Counted from the first letter of the stretch, positions 25,933 through 35,018 are shown. The stretch is 64,000 nt of DNA from Pseudovibrio sp. M1P-2-3 (GCF_031501865.1 NZ_JARRCW010000001.1:124001-188000), one strand, 5' to 3'. Numbers and translations are program-made. The notes: a model not told the origin generated them from the sequence alone.

Positions 25933-26709
25933 CTACTCATCTCCATAAAAGGCATAGGCGCCTTGCATAATATAGGTTCCACAGGCAAAGCCAGCCACCA
26001 AGCCGCCACCTAAAACAAGAGCGCCTCTTTCATAGGTTACAAAGGTAAAGCTATTTTGAAGTTGCCCGGAAAGGCCATCCTCATAGGTATGGATAGGATC
26101 ATAACGAATGGGCCCGCGCTCCATAATTGCGTTTACCTCGCAGATTTTCCTAGAGTTGGAGCCATTAGTTGAAGCGAGAAATGTGACTTTATAGTTGTGC
26201 CCTTGCTTTGAAACTATGAGTTCGCATGAATCTTTAGGCTTCCCCGGTGGGGTTTGATATTTATGAACACAGCGGCTGCCCCAGTTGCCAATGAAAGGGT
26301 CCCCTTCTTCAAAGGTTTTAGGCCTTGCTGCAGAAGACGCTACATTTGAGGTCGTTTGAGTGTTTAGTTGATGCTGTACACCTTGATAGGGCGTGGGAAG
26401 TTTGGGCCGAGCCTGCGCTGCTTTTTGAGAAAGAACAGCGAACTGCTGTGCTGTTAAATAGCCCGTGGCCGGGAAGTGGTTATCCAGTTGGAAACGGGTG
26501 ATAGCCACTCGGGTGGCTGCTCCCATGCGCCCATCGCTTGCATCTTGAAAATAACCAAGAGTGTGTAACAGGTCTTGTGTATCAATGGTACGCCATTGGG
26601 TTGGTACGCCCGAGTTATTATAGATGCTTTGCGAATAAGCAGGGGAGAGCGGGAGGCTGAAAACCATCAGGGCAAGTGCCCAAGATAACTTTGAAGGCAA
26701 ACTTAACAT
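25933..26709 (-). CDS. Secreted protein with peptidoglycan-binding domain
   Basis: 258 residues. A signal peptide (L-S-W-A-L-A-L-M-V-F-S-L-P-L with A-Y-S-Q cleavage) is followed by a peptidoglycan-binding (PF01471-like) domain at ~40-95 (L-L-H-T-L-G-Y-F-Q-D-A-S-D-G-R-M-G then I-T-R-F-Q-L), a Pro/Thr/Ser-rich linker, and a C-terminal domain with G-N-W-G-S-R-C...C-E-L-I-V-S that I do not recognise and that has four cysteines likely paired in the periplasm. ATG 26709 places the signal peptide at the start; a start at 26769 adds 20 residues. No operon partner. Confidence 0.72.
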   Translation of the reverse strand: MLSLPSKLSWALALMVFSLPLSPAYSQSIYNNSGVPTQWRTIDTQDLLHTLGYFQDASDGRMGAATRVAITRFQLDNHFPATGYLTAQQFAVLSQKAAQARPKLPTPYQGVQHQLNTQTTSNVASSAARPKTFEEGDPFIGNWGSRCVHKYQTPPGKPKDSCELIVSKQGHNYKVTFLASTNGSNSRKICEVNAIMERGPIRYDPIHTYEDGLSGQLQNSFTFVTYERGALVLGGGLVAGFACGTYIMQGAYAFYGDE

Positions 26710-26975
26710 GCAACCTGTTCCAACCTCTATATCCTGACCAACGGCTCTGGAAACTCCGATGGACAACAATCTGGCGTTCCAAGCGGTACCTTTACGCCCT
26801 TTTGGGTGGAAGTTGAAGTATAAATTGCAATTTAAAGTTTAGGTAATTGTGCCTTGCTGCTTGCGGGTTTTCTAACGGGTGCCAGTAACGCTCGCCCTGA
26901 AGCATTTTTCCATTGCATTTTGGGAGCGTTCGCGGCATCAGTGAGCGCTTGTTGTAAGCTCCTGAGGAATTCATC

Positions 26976-28310
26976 ATGACCACTTCAAACCCTAACAAGC
27001 CCCAGCAAAGTCTTTTCTTTCGCGCAGAAGATGCTGCGCGGCGTGGCATTGACAGGGTTATGGACCTTGATGAAAAGGAAGCCTCCAAAATTTTCACCCG
27101 ATTTGATGCGCAGAAGATCATGGCTCAAGCGCGGGCCTTGGACAAGAGCGCTAGCCGTTTTGCCTCCCGCCCCGCTTTGCTTGGTAAAACAGTTTCCGTC
27201 AAAGACCTTTTTGAAGAAGAGGGCGAAGTGACAAGCGCGGGGTCTCCCTACTACCTCTCCCGCTATCCGGCGGGCAAGGATGCTCGCGTTATTGCGCGGG
27301 TGAAAGCCGCCGGCGCTTTGCCGTTTGGCCGCACATCCATGAGTGAATTGGCTTATTCTGGTCTGGGGCTTAACCCTTACTGGGGCCACCCTGCCAATGC
27401 CATTGATCCGAAACGGATTGCCGGTGGCTCGTCTTCCGGTGCTGCGTTGAGTGTCGCCTATGGCTTGTGTGATGGAGCACTGGGTACTGACACAGGTGGT
27501 TCCATTCGTGTTCCAGCAGCACTGAATGGAATTTTCGGCTTCAAACCTACACGCCAATCTGTTCCCATGGATGATGTTTTCCCTCTTGCCAGCTCGTTTG
27601 ATTGTGCTGGCCCTCTTGCCAGCAGTCTGGACCTGTGCGCAGAGCTGTATGGGGTCATCAGTGCGCAGCCGCGCCCTGCCGCTCAGTATGATCGTGTGGA
27701 AGGGCTTCGCATCGGCCTGCTTGAAACGGTGATGATGGAAGATCTCGATTGTAAGGTTGCCAGTGATTTTCACCGTTCAGTTGAGAAACTAAAAGCCGCT
27801 GGAGCCGAGATCACTTCAGTAGAAGCACCGATCCTCGTGGAAGCGCTTGAAGCCATGCGTATGTTGGTTGGAGCGGAAGCCTATGCTGTGCACCAAGCAC
27901 ATATAGAGGGGTTAAAGCAGCTGGGGGATGAGGATATCATGTCCCGCCTGCAACGGGGTGAAACTTTCAATGCCCAGCAGCTATCGCAGGCGCAAACACT
28001 GCGCCAGCAGGCTATTGAGGCCTATGAGACGCTGGCGGCTGACTATGATGTGTTGATCGCACCAACGGTTGCCGCCGCAGCGCCAACCATTGCAGAAGCT
28101 CTGGAGGATTTTGCAACACATAATCTGCGTATGCTGCGCAACTCCTCCATTATCAATCTGGTGGATGGCTGTGCTGCCACAGTCCCAATGCATGAGCAAG
28201 GTACACTTGGAACCGGATTTATGGTGATAGGAGCAGCACGCAGCGACTGGAAAGTTCTTGAGCTGGCGGCTTTGATTTCCGAAGAAGTGACTCCCGGCAG
28301 CGGCTGTTAA
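26976..28310 (+). CDS. Amidase (amidase-signature family)
   Basis: 444 residues of the GatA/AtzF-like amidase-signature fold. The Ser-cisSer-Lys triad is visible: lysine in K-T-V-S-V-K-D-L-F (~70), I-A-G-G-S-S-S-G-A-A with the bridging serine, and T-D-T-G-G-S-I-R-V-P-A-A with the nucleophilic serine. It hydrolyses an amide to acid and ammonia. No gatC or gatB neighbour is present, so this is not the tRNA amidotransferase subunit; the substrate is unknown. GAGGAA precedes the ATG by seven bases. Transcribed alone, convergent with the SDR gene. Confidence 0.88.
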   Translation: MTTSNPNKPQQSLFFRAEDAARRGIDRVMDLDEKEASKIFTRFDAQKIMAQARALDKSASRFASRPALLGKTVSVKDLFEEEGEVTSAGSPYYLSRYPAGKDARVIARVKAAGALPFGRTSMSELAYSGLGLNPYWGHPANAIDPKRIAGGSSSGAALSVAYGLCDGALGTDTGGSIRVPAALNGIFGFKPTRQSVPMDDVFPLASSFDCAGPLASSLDLCAELYGVISAQPRPAAQYDRVEGLRIGLLETVMMEDLDCKVASDFHRSVEKLKAAGAEITSVEAPILVEALEAMRMLVGAEAYAVHQAHIEGLKQLGDEDIMSRLQRGETFNAQQLSQAQTLRQQAIEAYETLAADYDVLIAPTVAAAAPTIAEALEDFATHNLRMLRNSSIINLVDGCAATVPMHEQGTLGTGFMVIGAARSDWKVLELAALISEEVTPGSGC

Positions 28311-28362
28311 TCAAACGACTGTCTTTTAGGGCAGCTGCATGCTTTCTATCGCAAGGTGAGGC

Positions 28363-29022
28363 TTACCACGGGAATGGCTTTCTATCACGAAAGAAGCCTC
28401 CCGTTGGCCCACCTTCGTGAAGGGTTGCCAACCAAAGCGCTGTGTCGGCCCCCTCTTCAGGGGTCCGTATGGCGCTTTCCCCTCCCATTTGGGTTCTGAC
28501 CCAACCGGGGCACATACTGTTGATTTTAACGGTATCAGGTAGTTCCCGGGATAAAGCCAGCGTCAGGGCGTTCAAAGATGCCTTGGCAATGCCATAGGCT
28601 CCCGGTCCTTCAAGATTGTGCGCAAATGATCCCCAGTCAGAAGATAGGTTCACAATGCGCCCGTATCCTTTTTGGATCATGGAAGGGGAGAGCAGGCCAA
28701 TAAGCTCAAAGGGGCCGTGCACCATAACAGCCATACACGCCTCGAAATCCTCCGGATGCGTGAGGCAGGGGCGGTTGAATAAAACCCCCGCATTGTTCAC
28801 AAGCACATCCACAGGAGCGATTTGGTCACCAATGGATTTGATGGATTCTTTATTGGAGACATCCAGCTCCACATAATCGCAGGGCAAAGCATTTGCTGCC
28901 TTTTGCGCCTCCTCAGGCTTGCGGCAGCCAATGGTCACGCTCAGCCCTTTTTCCAACAGGCCTTGCGCAATTGCGCGCCCAATACCACGATTTCCTCCAG
29001 TAACAAGAGCATGCTTGGTCAC
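28363..29022 (-). CDS. Short-chain dehydrogenase/reductase (SDR)
   Basis: 219 residues, classical SDR: cofactor motif T-G-G-N-R-G-I-G (~8-15), N-N-A-G (~77-80), catalytic Ser in N-L-S-S-D-W-G and Tyr-x3-Lys in Y-G-I-A-K. A Cys-Arg-Lys after beta-2 suggests preference for NADPH. The substrate cannot be inferred. The final F-F-R-D-R-K-P-F-P-W is typical of carbonyl-reductase-like SDRs. Confidence 0.88.
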   Translation of the reverse strand: MTKHALVTGGNRGIGRAIAQGLLEKGLSVTIGCRKPEEAQKAANALPCDYVELDVSNKESIKSIGDQIAPVDVLVNNAGVLFNRPCLTHPEDFEACMAVMVHGPFELIGLLSPSMIQKGYGRIVNLSSDWGSFAHNLEGPGAYGIAKASLNALTLALSRELPDTVKINSMCPGWVRTQMGGESAIRTPEEGADTALWLATLHEGGPTGGFFRDRKPFPW

Positions 29023-29083
29023 AGTTTCGGCCTCAAAGTTTCATGGAATACAGCTCTGGAACAGCGTATCACCAAACACTGGG

Positions 29084-29302
29084 TTACTTACCCGACAGAA
29101 CCATTTCCTTAATCTTGACTGCTTTTTCAAAGTGGTCAAGCTTATGGGTCATGATCCACCATTCTGCTGCTTCCATAAGACGGTCGGGATCATCGTTTTT
29201 ATTGGCAAAAAACGCATAGAAGGAAAGGCCCACCTTCTCCCCTTTTTGAGCAATCTTACTGTTGCAGACATTAACGATTTTCTCTCTGAGGCTGTCTCTC
29301 AT
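29084..29302 (-). CDS. Small conserved protein (DUF6500-like)
   Basis: 72 residues, soluble and charged, with the block G-L-S-F-Y-A-F-F-A-N-K-N-D-D-P and W-W-I-M-T-H-K-L-D-H-F-E-K-A. I associate this pattern with a small domain of unknown function found in proteobacteria (DUF6500, from memory). AAAGGGA lies five bases before the ATG. It sits 102 bp downstream of cynS, before the SDR gene, all on the minus strand, so it may share a transcript with the cyanase locus. Confidence 0.72.
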   Translation of the reverse strand: MRDSLREKIVNVCNSKIAQKGEKVGLSFYAFFANKNDDPDRLMEAAEWWIMTHKLDHFEKAVKIKEMVLSGK

Positions 29303-29404
29303 GTGGTTCCCTTTGGGTAGACTTCAGATGTTTTGTGGCGTGCATACATGATTCTGAACAAATGAGGAACATTTCTTTGTTGAATACTCTTTTGAATGGG
29401 ATGC

Positions 29405-29845
29405 CTACCACCGACTATAGGGGAGAAACTTGCCACTCATGACCACCTGAATTCTATCTCCCTTTTCATGGGGGATTTTTTCAACGGACATATCAAAATC
29501 AATTGCACTCATAATGCCGTCCCCGCCCTTCTCCTGAATAAGCTCCTTCAAAGTCTCTCCATAAACGCCAACAATCTCGTAGAAGCGGTAGATACAGGGA
29601 TCACTGGGTATTATTTGTGCAAAGGTTTTGGTCGGGTACTGGGTAAGAGCTGCCTCCGCCGCCTCTGGTAAATCCAAAAGCTGGGTTATCTTCTTCGCGT
29701 TCTCAAGTGGAAAGCTGTTCATCCCAAGACAGGCGGAAACGGTGAAAACTTCAGAAAGGCCTGCGACTTCGGCAATCTGAGACCAGCTCAAACCGGTTCT
29801 ACGCTTACGCTCAAAAATAAATTCGGTTACCTCAAGTTTATTCAT
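29405..29845 (-). CDS. cynS: Cyanate hydratase (cyanase)
   Basis: 146 residues, the normal size for CynS. N-terminal helix-turn-helix-like domain (L-S-W-S-Q-I-A-E-V-A-G-L-S) and C-terminal catalytic domain with Y-R-F-Y-E-I-V-G-V-Y-G (catalytic Arg and Glu) and M-S-A-I-D-F (catalytic Ser). It converts cyanate plus bicarbonate to ammonia and CO2 via carbamate, giving detoxification and nitrogen supply. ATG 29845 has AAGGA six bases upstream; the longer frame to 29902 adds 19 unlikely residues. It lies directly downstream of an FNT-family channel gene (72 bp). Confidence 0.95.
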   Translation of the reverse strand: MNKLEVTEFIFERKRRTGLSWSQIAEVAGLSEVFTVSACLGMNSFPLENAKKITQLLDLPEAAEAALTQYPTKTFAQIIPSDPCIYRFYEIVGVYGETLKELIQEKGGDGIMSAIDFDMSVEKIPHEKGDRIQVVMSGKFLPYSRW

Positions 29846-29917
29846 GTTTTTTCCTTGGGGAAGTGTCAAGGGTAGGGTGTTCCGGCTGAACAAACATGCC
29901 AACCGGAAAACAGAGGT

Positions 29918-30760
29918 TTATTCAGCAGGGGCAGCGTAGCCATCAGCAGCAGGTTCTGAGTGCTTAGCAGCGCGTGGAAGGTGTGTTGCGTATAAGGTTA
30001 AGCCAACAAAAGCCAAACCACCCACAAGGTTTCCGATGACCGTGGGAATCTCGTTCCAGAGCAGATAATCCATGACGGAGAAATCACCACCAAGCATCAG
30101 ACCGGATGGAAACAGGAACATGTTTACAATGGAATGCTCGAATCCCATATAGAAGAACAGCATAATGGGCATCCACATGGCGATGACTTTGCCTGAAACG
30201 GAGGTGGACATCATCGCCGCTACAACGCCTGTTGAGACCATCCAGTTACATAAAACCCCGCGGATAAACAAAGTCAGCATGCCAGCAGCGCCGTGGTTTG
30301 CATATCCTACTGTGCGTCCTTCACCAATGGTGCCGATTTTTTGCCCCACTGCGTTTGGAGCCTCGGAAAACCCGAAGGTAAAGATGATGGCCATCATCAC
30401 TGCCACGGTAAAGGCTCCGGCAAAGTTGCCGCAAAACACCAGTCCCCAGTTCCGCATAATCCCCTGCGGGGTCACGCCGGGGCGCTTGGCGATAAGGGCA
30501 AGGGGCGCAAGGGTGAATACCCCGGTGAGCAGGTCAAAGCCCAATAGGTAAAGAAGACAAAAGCCAACGGGAAACAGGATGGCACCAACCAATGGCTGGC
30601 CCGTTTGCACGGTAATGGTTACTGCGAAGGCCGCAGCTAGGGCTAGAATTGCACCAGCCATAAACGCGCGGATCAAGGTATCTCGTGTCGACATCAGGAC
30701 TTTTTGCTGTCCGGCATCAACCATTTTACCAACAAACTCGGGGGGAGGTAAGTAAGACAT
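29918..30760 (-). CDS. Formate/nitrite transporter (FNT) family channel
   Basis: 280 residues, six hydrophobic segments plus the FNT signatures: P-P-P-E-F at the N-terminus, G-V-L-C-N-W-M-V near TM4, and G-F-E-H-S-I-V-N-M with the central pore histidine. FNT proteins are pentameric channels for formate, nitrite or hydrosulfide. The gene is immediately upstream of cynS with the same orientation; I infer uptake of cyanate or export/import of a related small anion, since no CynX-type permease is present. ATG 30760 has AAAGGA seven bases before it; the upstream extension to 30847 is not family-like. The C-terminal tail is Ala/Pro-rich. Confidence 0.9.
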   Translation of the reverse strand: MSYLPPPEFVGKMVDAGQQKVLMSTRDTLIRAFMAGAILALAAAFAVTITVQTGQPLVGAILFPVGFCLLYLLGFDLLTGVFTLAPLALIAKRPGVTPQGIMRNWGLVFCGNFAGAFTVAVMMAIIFTFGFSEAPNAVGQKIGTIGEGRTVGYANHGAAGMLTLFIRGVLCNWMVSTGVVAAMMSTSVSGKVIAMWMPIMLFFYMGFEHSIVNMFLFPSGLMLGGDFSVMDYLLWNEIPTVIGNLVGGLAFVGLTLYATHLPRAAKHSEPAADGYAAPAE

Positions 30761-31288
30761 TGGAAATCCTTTGAGTTGAAGCAATGAAACTCTAAAAAGG
30801 TTCGTGGGCGACGCCCAGCGTTCTGTCACTTGAAACTGGGTGTGCAATGCGGCTCACGCACGGGCCTTCAGGTCGTGGGTTATGTCAGCTTTGGTGTTTG
30901 CAGCATTGCGGGTGATTGGCGCCTTTGCCGATCATGAAAATGGGTATCAAAACGAACCAAATGAAGTTGAGCAAAGACCATGCCAACGAGCATTTTTCTC
31001 GGTTGAAAACGGATAAGTTCTTAAGAAGAAAAGTGTTTTATGCCAGTGTATGAAAATGTGGCACCCATAGCTAAACCCGTGATTGCTTAAACATGCACCG
31101 ATTGTAACTGGCAGTGTCCATATTGTGAGCAAAGTCTGGAGCAGTTGGGAGCTGGCGTAGCTCACCGCCCTAAACTGAAGTCCATTAAATGCACATTATT
31201 TGTATAACTAATTGTATTACATAAATAATAGTTATTTTCACATGTCCTCTACCGGTCCGTCCTTTGGGCAGTCATGAGAGGAGAAAAT
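30761..31288. other. 528-bp gap holding divergent promoters
   Basis: Between the FNT-cynS operon and the divergent DUF1906 gene. I see no credible gene: minus-strand frames here have poor composition and no ribosome sites. The last 100 bp before the DUF1906 gene are strongly AT-rich (31180-31245), as expected of a promoter. No clear operator was found. Confidence 0.5.
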
Positions 31289-31933
31289 ATGTCAAATAAC
31301 TCAGAGTATGCCGTGGATACCGCAGGCAATGCTGTTCCCAGTATCAGTGCGCTCAAGCAGTACAATGTAGTCGCTGTCGGGCGATACCTCTCGCTTAGTG
31401 CATGGAAACGGCTTTCGGAGGGAGAGGCGCAACAACTTCTTGATGCCGGTCTGTCTTTGTTTACCGTTTATGAGGATGCAAATAATGCCGCTTCATGCTT
31501 CACTTCCGCGCTGGGCGAGAAAGATGCAAAAGTTGCTATAGACCAGGCGCAGAACATGATCGGCCAGCCTTATGGAAGCGGTATCTACTTTGCAGTTGAT
31601 TACGATGCCTCTCAAGAGGATTACGAGTCCCACATCAAACCGTATTTTGTAGCTGTAAATCAAGTGTTTCGCAGTCAGGGAAACCCGTTCATTGTGGGCG
31701 CTTATGGCAGCGGTCTCATCTGCTCCAACCTTCTTTCAGATAACTTGACCAAATACACTTGGCTCAGCATGTCTAAGGGGTTCAGCGGGTACAGCGAGTT
31801 TTTGGGCAGTGGACAGTGGAACCTCAGCCAGCAGTACTGTCAAGAATCTCAATCCTTCGATACAGACTTGATCAATCCGGAAAAGCCAAACTTCGGTGCC
31901 TTTGACCGAATTACCATGCCTGCTGCCCAGTGA
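31289..31933 (+). CDS. DUF1906 (glycoside-hydrolase-like TIM-barrel) protein
   Basis: 214 residues with the DUF1906/Rv2525c-like pattern: V-G-R-Y-L-S near the start, L-F-T-V-Y-E-D-A-N-N, G-Q-P-Y-G-S-G-I-Y-F-A-V-D-Y-D-A, I-V-G-A-Y-G-S-G and a closing W-N-L-S-Q-Q-Y strand. The fold is a glycosidase-like TIM barrel; the two acidic positions (Glu in Y-E-D, Asp in V-D-Y-D) sit where a GH25-like active site would be. No signal peptide is seen, so cytosolic retention or secretion by another route is open. ATG 31289 with GAGAGG upstream; 31274 is also in frame. Confidence 0.82.
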   Translation: MSNNSEYAVDTAGNAVPSISALKQYNVVAVGRYLSLSAWKRLSEGEAQQLLDAGLSLFTVYEDANNAASCFTSALGEKDAKVAIDQAQNMIGQPYGSGIYFAVDYDASQEDYESHIKPYFVAVNQVFRSQGNPFIVGAYGSGLICSNLLSDNLTKYTWLSMSKGFSGYSEFLGSGQWNLSQQYCQESQSFDTDLINPEKPNFGAFDRITMPAAQ

Positions 31934-31950
31934 AATTTTACGGCAACAAA

Positions 31951-31974
31951 AAAGGCGGGAGAGTTCCCGCCTTT
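31951..31974 (+). terminator. Terminator after the DUF1906 gene
   Basis: Perfect 10-bp stem AAAGGCGGGA / TCCCGCCTTT with loop GAGT, 17 bp after the stop. It can work in both directions; the minus-strand side reads into TTTTTTG. Confidence 0.75.
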
Positions 31975-32030
31975 AAAGAGTTTAGAGCACGTTGCATTCA
32001 CGCTGCGCACTCTAACTTTTATATTGTTAT

Positions 32031-32054
32031 CGTTTGATTGAATCCAATCAAACG
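32031..32054. repeat. Palindrome CGTTTGATTG / CAATCAAACG at convergent gene ends
   Basis: Perfect 10-bp arms with a 4-nt centre, embedded in a wider sequence ending GGAACACGCTTTA. From memory this is a recurrent intergenic palindrome in Hyphomicrobiales genomes. It lies ten bases beyond the stop of the DEAD-box helicase gene and may end its transcript. Confidence 0.6.
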
Positions 32055-32063
32055 GAACACGCT

Positions 32064-33857
32064 TTAGCTTTCAGGAGCAGCTGAGCGACGCTCACCACGT
32101 TCACCGCCGCCACGTTTTCCGCCTTCACGGCGATCACGGTTGCCATTGCCGCCTTTGCGGTGGCGATCACCACCACCACCACCTTTGCGGTTGAAGCCGC
32201 CACGTTCTCCGCCACCCTTGAAGTTCTTGCGAGGTGGCCGACGTCCGCTGCCACCACGGTCAGGATTACCTTCAATACGGGTAATGGTGATGTTTTTCTC
32301 ACCAGTGCCGTGGGTTTTGATCGCTTCAGCGAACTTGTCTGCCAGATTGCCTGGAAGTTCTACACGGCTATCAGCGTCAAAGATGCGGATAGAGCCGATA
32401 TCCTGTTTGGATACATGGCCGGCACGGCAGATCATTGGCAGCAACCAACGCGGGTCGGCATTGTGCTTGCGACCAACGTTCATGCGGAACCAGACGCCGT
32501 CTTCGAACTTATTGCGAGACTTGCGCTCTTCTGTAAAGTCGCCGCCGCCTGCCAGCAGCTCTTCAGGAGCTGGAAGGTCTTTTTGCAGCTGGCGCAAATA
32601 TGCCGCTGCAATGTTGTCAGCGCCGAACTTTTCAAGAAGTTCTTTTACTGCTGGTGCTTCGTCTTCATTCGGCGCTGTTGTCAGCACATCAGAAGCAAAG
32701 AGACGTTGACGGTCTTTGTCTACAATTTCGGTTGCAGTTGGAGCTGGAGCCCAATCCGCTTTCACCTTTGCAAAGCCCAGAAGGCGAACAGCTGAGCGGC
32801 GACGTGTGTGTGGTACGATGAGGGTACACACACCTTTACGGCCAGCACGGCCTGTACGGCCAGAACGGTGCAAGAAGGTGTCGGAGTTGGTTGGCAAGTC
32901 CGCGTGGATCACGAGATCAAGGTTCGGCAGATCAATACCGCGGGCAGCAACATCGGTTGCCACACAAACGCGGGCACGGCCACTGCGCATTGCTTGAAGT
33001 GCGTGGTTACGCTCGTTCTGGCTCAGTTCACCAGACAGTGCAACAACGGAGAAACCACGGTTGCCCAAACGGGAGGACAGGTGTTTCACCATCTCGCGAG
33101 TTCCGGCGAAAATGATCGTGTTCTGTGCTTCATAGTAGCGAAGAACGTTGATGATCGCATTTTCGCGGTCGTTCGGAGCAACCTGCAGGGCGCGGTATTC
33201 GATGTCCTGATGCTGCTCACGCTCGGAAACAGTGGAAATACGCAGGGCGTCTTTCTGGTACTGTTTGGCAAGGTTGGCAATCTGCTTTGGAACAGTTGCG
33301 GAGAACATCAATGTACGGCGAGATTCCGGCGCTGCACCAAGAATGAACTCCAGATCTTCGCGGAAGCCCATGTCCAACATTTCATCGGCTTCATCCAGAA
33401 CCACAGTGCGCAGGCTTTTGGTGGCAAAAGAACCGCGTTCGATGTGATCGCGCAGACGGCCAGGTGTGCCAACAACAATATGGATTCCGCCAGCAAGGTT
33501 GCGGCGTTCTTTGCGCATATCCATGCCGCCAACGCACGTTGCAATACGCGCTTTGGCTGGACGGTAAAGCCACTCAAGTTCTTTACTGACCTGAAGTGCC
33601 AATTCGCGGGTTGGTGCAACAACAAGAGCAAGTGGCTCTTTTGTAGACTGCAGCTCATTCTGGTCCGCAAGCAATTCTGGTGCGATCGCCAGACCGAATG
33701 CAACGGTTTTACCGGATCCGGTTTGAGCTGAAACTAGAAGATCTTTTCCATCCGCATCCGCTTCCAAAACAGAGGACTGGACGGGTGTCAAACTGGTGTA
33801 GCCGCGCTCTTCCAAGGCTGTGGCAAGCGCTGGGGCAACCCCTTCGTGAAGTGTCAT
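32064..33857 (-). CDS. DEAD-box RNA helicase with DbpA-type RNA-binding domain
   Basis: 597 residues: Q-motif (Y-T-S-L-T-P-V-Q), Walker A A-Q-T-G-S-G-K-T, P-T-R-E-L-A, T-P-G-R-L, D-E-A-D, S-A-T, then the second RecA domain with A-R-G-I-D and H-R-S-G-R-T-G-R-A-G (to ~345). A DbpA RNA-binding domain follows (~470-540: W-F-R-M-N-V-G-R and the later I-R-I-F-D), then a Gly/Arg/Lys-rich tail of ~55 residues. This is the DeaD/CsdA-DbpA type, which remodels rRNA or mRNA, often in the cold. The long 5' gap (314 bp) is compatible with a regulated leader. Confidence 0.92.
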   Translation of the reverse strand: MTLHEGVAPALATALEERGYTSLTPVQSSVLEADADGKDLLVSAQTGSGKTVAFGLAIAPELLADQNELQSTKEPLALVVAPTRELALQVSKELEWLYRPAKARIATCVGGMDMRKERRNLAGGIHIVVGTPGRLRDHIERGSFATKSLRTVVLDEADEMLDMGFREDLEFILGAAPESRRTLMFSATVPKQIANLAKQYQKDALRISTVSEREQHQDIEYRALQVAPNDRENAIINVLRYYEAQNTIIFAGTREMVKHLSSRLGNRGFSVVALSGELSQNERNHALQAMRSGRARVCVATDVAARGIDLPNLDLVIHADLPTNSDTFLHRSGRTGRAGRKGVCTLIVPHTRRRSAVRLLGFAKVKADWAPAPTATEIVDKDRQRLFASDVLTTAPNEDEAPAVKELLEKFGADNIAAAYLRQLQKDLPAPEELLAGGGDFTEERKSRNKFEDGVWFRMNVGRKHNADPRWLLPMICRAGHVSKQDIGSIRIFDADSRVELPGNLADKFAEAIKTHGTGEKNITITRIEGNPDRGGSGRRPPRKNFKGGGERGGFNRKGGGGGDRHRKGGNGNRDRREGGKRGGGERGERRSAAPES

Positions 33858-34171
33858 ATAGTTTTCTTTCGAGGAAAGTATGCATTCGACCCAATAAATG
33901 TGGGTGGAATGAGGAGCATTTCATTGCTGCCTTTGTTCTTCTCGAGTGCTTTTTAATGTGCAACTGGGTCTGCGTCAACTTTGCACGAACCATTGCAACC
34001 GCCTCTTTTCACGAAGCTGTCTGGTTACACCCGACTCTTTGACCTATACGCGCCTTCTACTCGCTTGTTCTCACTAAGTCCATACGTTTAATGAAAACTT
34101 TAGTGTCACCAACCTGAGTTTTATGCTTACCTATTGAAAGGTCGGGTTAATATGCTGGAGTTGGTGGAAAA
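33858..34171. other. 314-bp divergent promoter region with no gene seen
   Basis: Separates the DEAD-box helicase (minus) from a small membrane protein gene (plus). No convincing ORF or hairpin terminator is present. A cold-shock leader for the helicase is possible, but I cannot show one. Confidence 0.4.
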
Positions 34172-34615
34172 ATGTTTGCAAAACCCTCACTTTTCACTCG
34201 TATAGTTGTTGCCAAACTCATTGGGTTTGGTGTGGGTCTACTCGGCTTTTTTATTATTCCTTCTATTTGGCCAGAGGCTGATATGAAGTTTCGGCTGGCG
34301 ATCTTGTTCTGGTACACCTCTATTGGTGCTTTTATTGGGCTCTCGGGTGTCTTCACCTATAATCCGGTGATTAGAATGCCGATGCCATGGTGGTTTGTCG
34401 GTCCATGGATTGGTGGATGGATGAACTTTATCCTCGTTCTTTTCAATTATAATTTGTTTGCGCAATTCGGCGCCATGAGTTTGCAGGCCAGCGGCGTTGA
34501 GGCAGGTCCCCAATGGTTTGTTGTGGAAGGGGCTATTTTCGGCTTCCTATGTTCATTTGCAGCAACAGCTGCAGGCGGAGAAGGGAAAAAGACTGTGGAA
34601 GATCTTGAGCAATGA
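34172..34615 (+). CDS. Small integral membrane protein of unknown function
   Basis: 147 residues with about four hydrophobic segments (~9-30, 40-62, 75-96, 118-137). Notable are the tryptophan- and proline-rich loop M-P-W-W-F-V-G-P-W-I-G-G-W-M and a charged C-terminal tail (G-K-K-T-V-E-D-L-E-Q). I do not recognise the family. Start ATG 34172 follows GGTGG. A second small membrane protein gene follows 91 bp later on the same strand; the two may be expressed together. Confidence 0.7.
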   Translation: MFAKPSLFTRIVVAKLIGFGVGLLGFFIIPSIWPEADMKFRLAILFWYTSIGAFIGLSGVFTYNPVIRMPMPWWFVGPWIGGWMNFILVLFNYNLFAQFGAMSLQASGVEAGPQWFVVEGAIFGFLCSFAATAAGGEGKKTVEDLEQ

Positions 34616-34706
34616 ACAGAGCCGCCTTTTGATATGAGCCATTGCGACGCACAAAACATCCAGTTAAAGACCTGCCGCAACAATAAGAATAAGAGGACTT
34701 GCTGTA

Positions 34707-34913
34707 ATGGATGCGTTGCTTAACCTGTTTCACGAAATGCCGCGCTGGTGGGGAGTGGTTTTTCTGGTGGTGTTTGCTTTTTCCGGTAGGGGCTTTCGTG
34801 AAAACTGGAAACACCAGAACCAGGGTTGGAAGGGGCGCTGCTGGCTCTATGGTGTCTTATCTACTCTAAGCTTCTGTCTCTTGGTTTTTGGAAGTTTCAG
34901 CTGGACCCAATAG
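34707..34913 (+). CDS. Small membrane protein, 68 residues
   Basis: Two hydrophobic segments (about 15-27 and 45-64) flanking a basic, tryptophan-rich loop (F-R-E-N-W-K-H-Q-N-Q-G-W-K-G-R-C-W). AGAGGA lies ten bases before the ATG. The charged loop between two helices is reminiscent of hairpin membrane peptides, but I know no matching family. It lies between another small membrane protein gene and an SDR gene. Confidence 0.6.
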   Translation: MDALLNLFHEMPRWWGVVFLVVFAFSGRGFRENWKHQNQGWKGRCWLYGVLSTLSFCLLVFGSFSWTQ

Positions 34914-35018
34914 AGAGGAGCCCCTGCCTTTCCCTCCACCAAGATTGATAGAGCCCCAAAACTTGCTCATACTGTAAGCCGCAGAATACGATTCTTGGGT
35001 GGGGGTAGGAGATCTTCA

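Noticed and set aside
30947-31165. 72-codon minus-strand frame between the FNT and DUF1906 genes
   Set aside because: Poor ribosome site, mixed composition, no recognisable feature; more likely promoter DNA.
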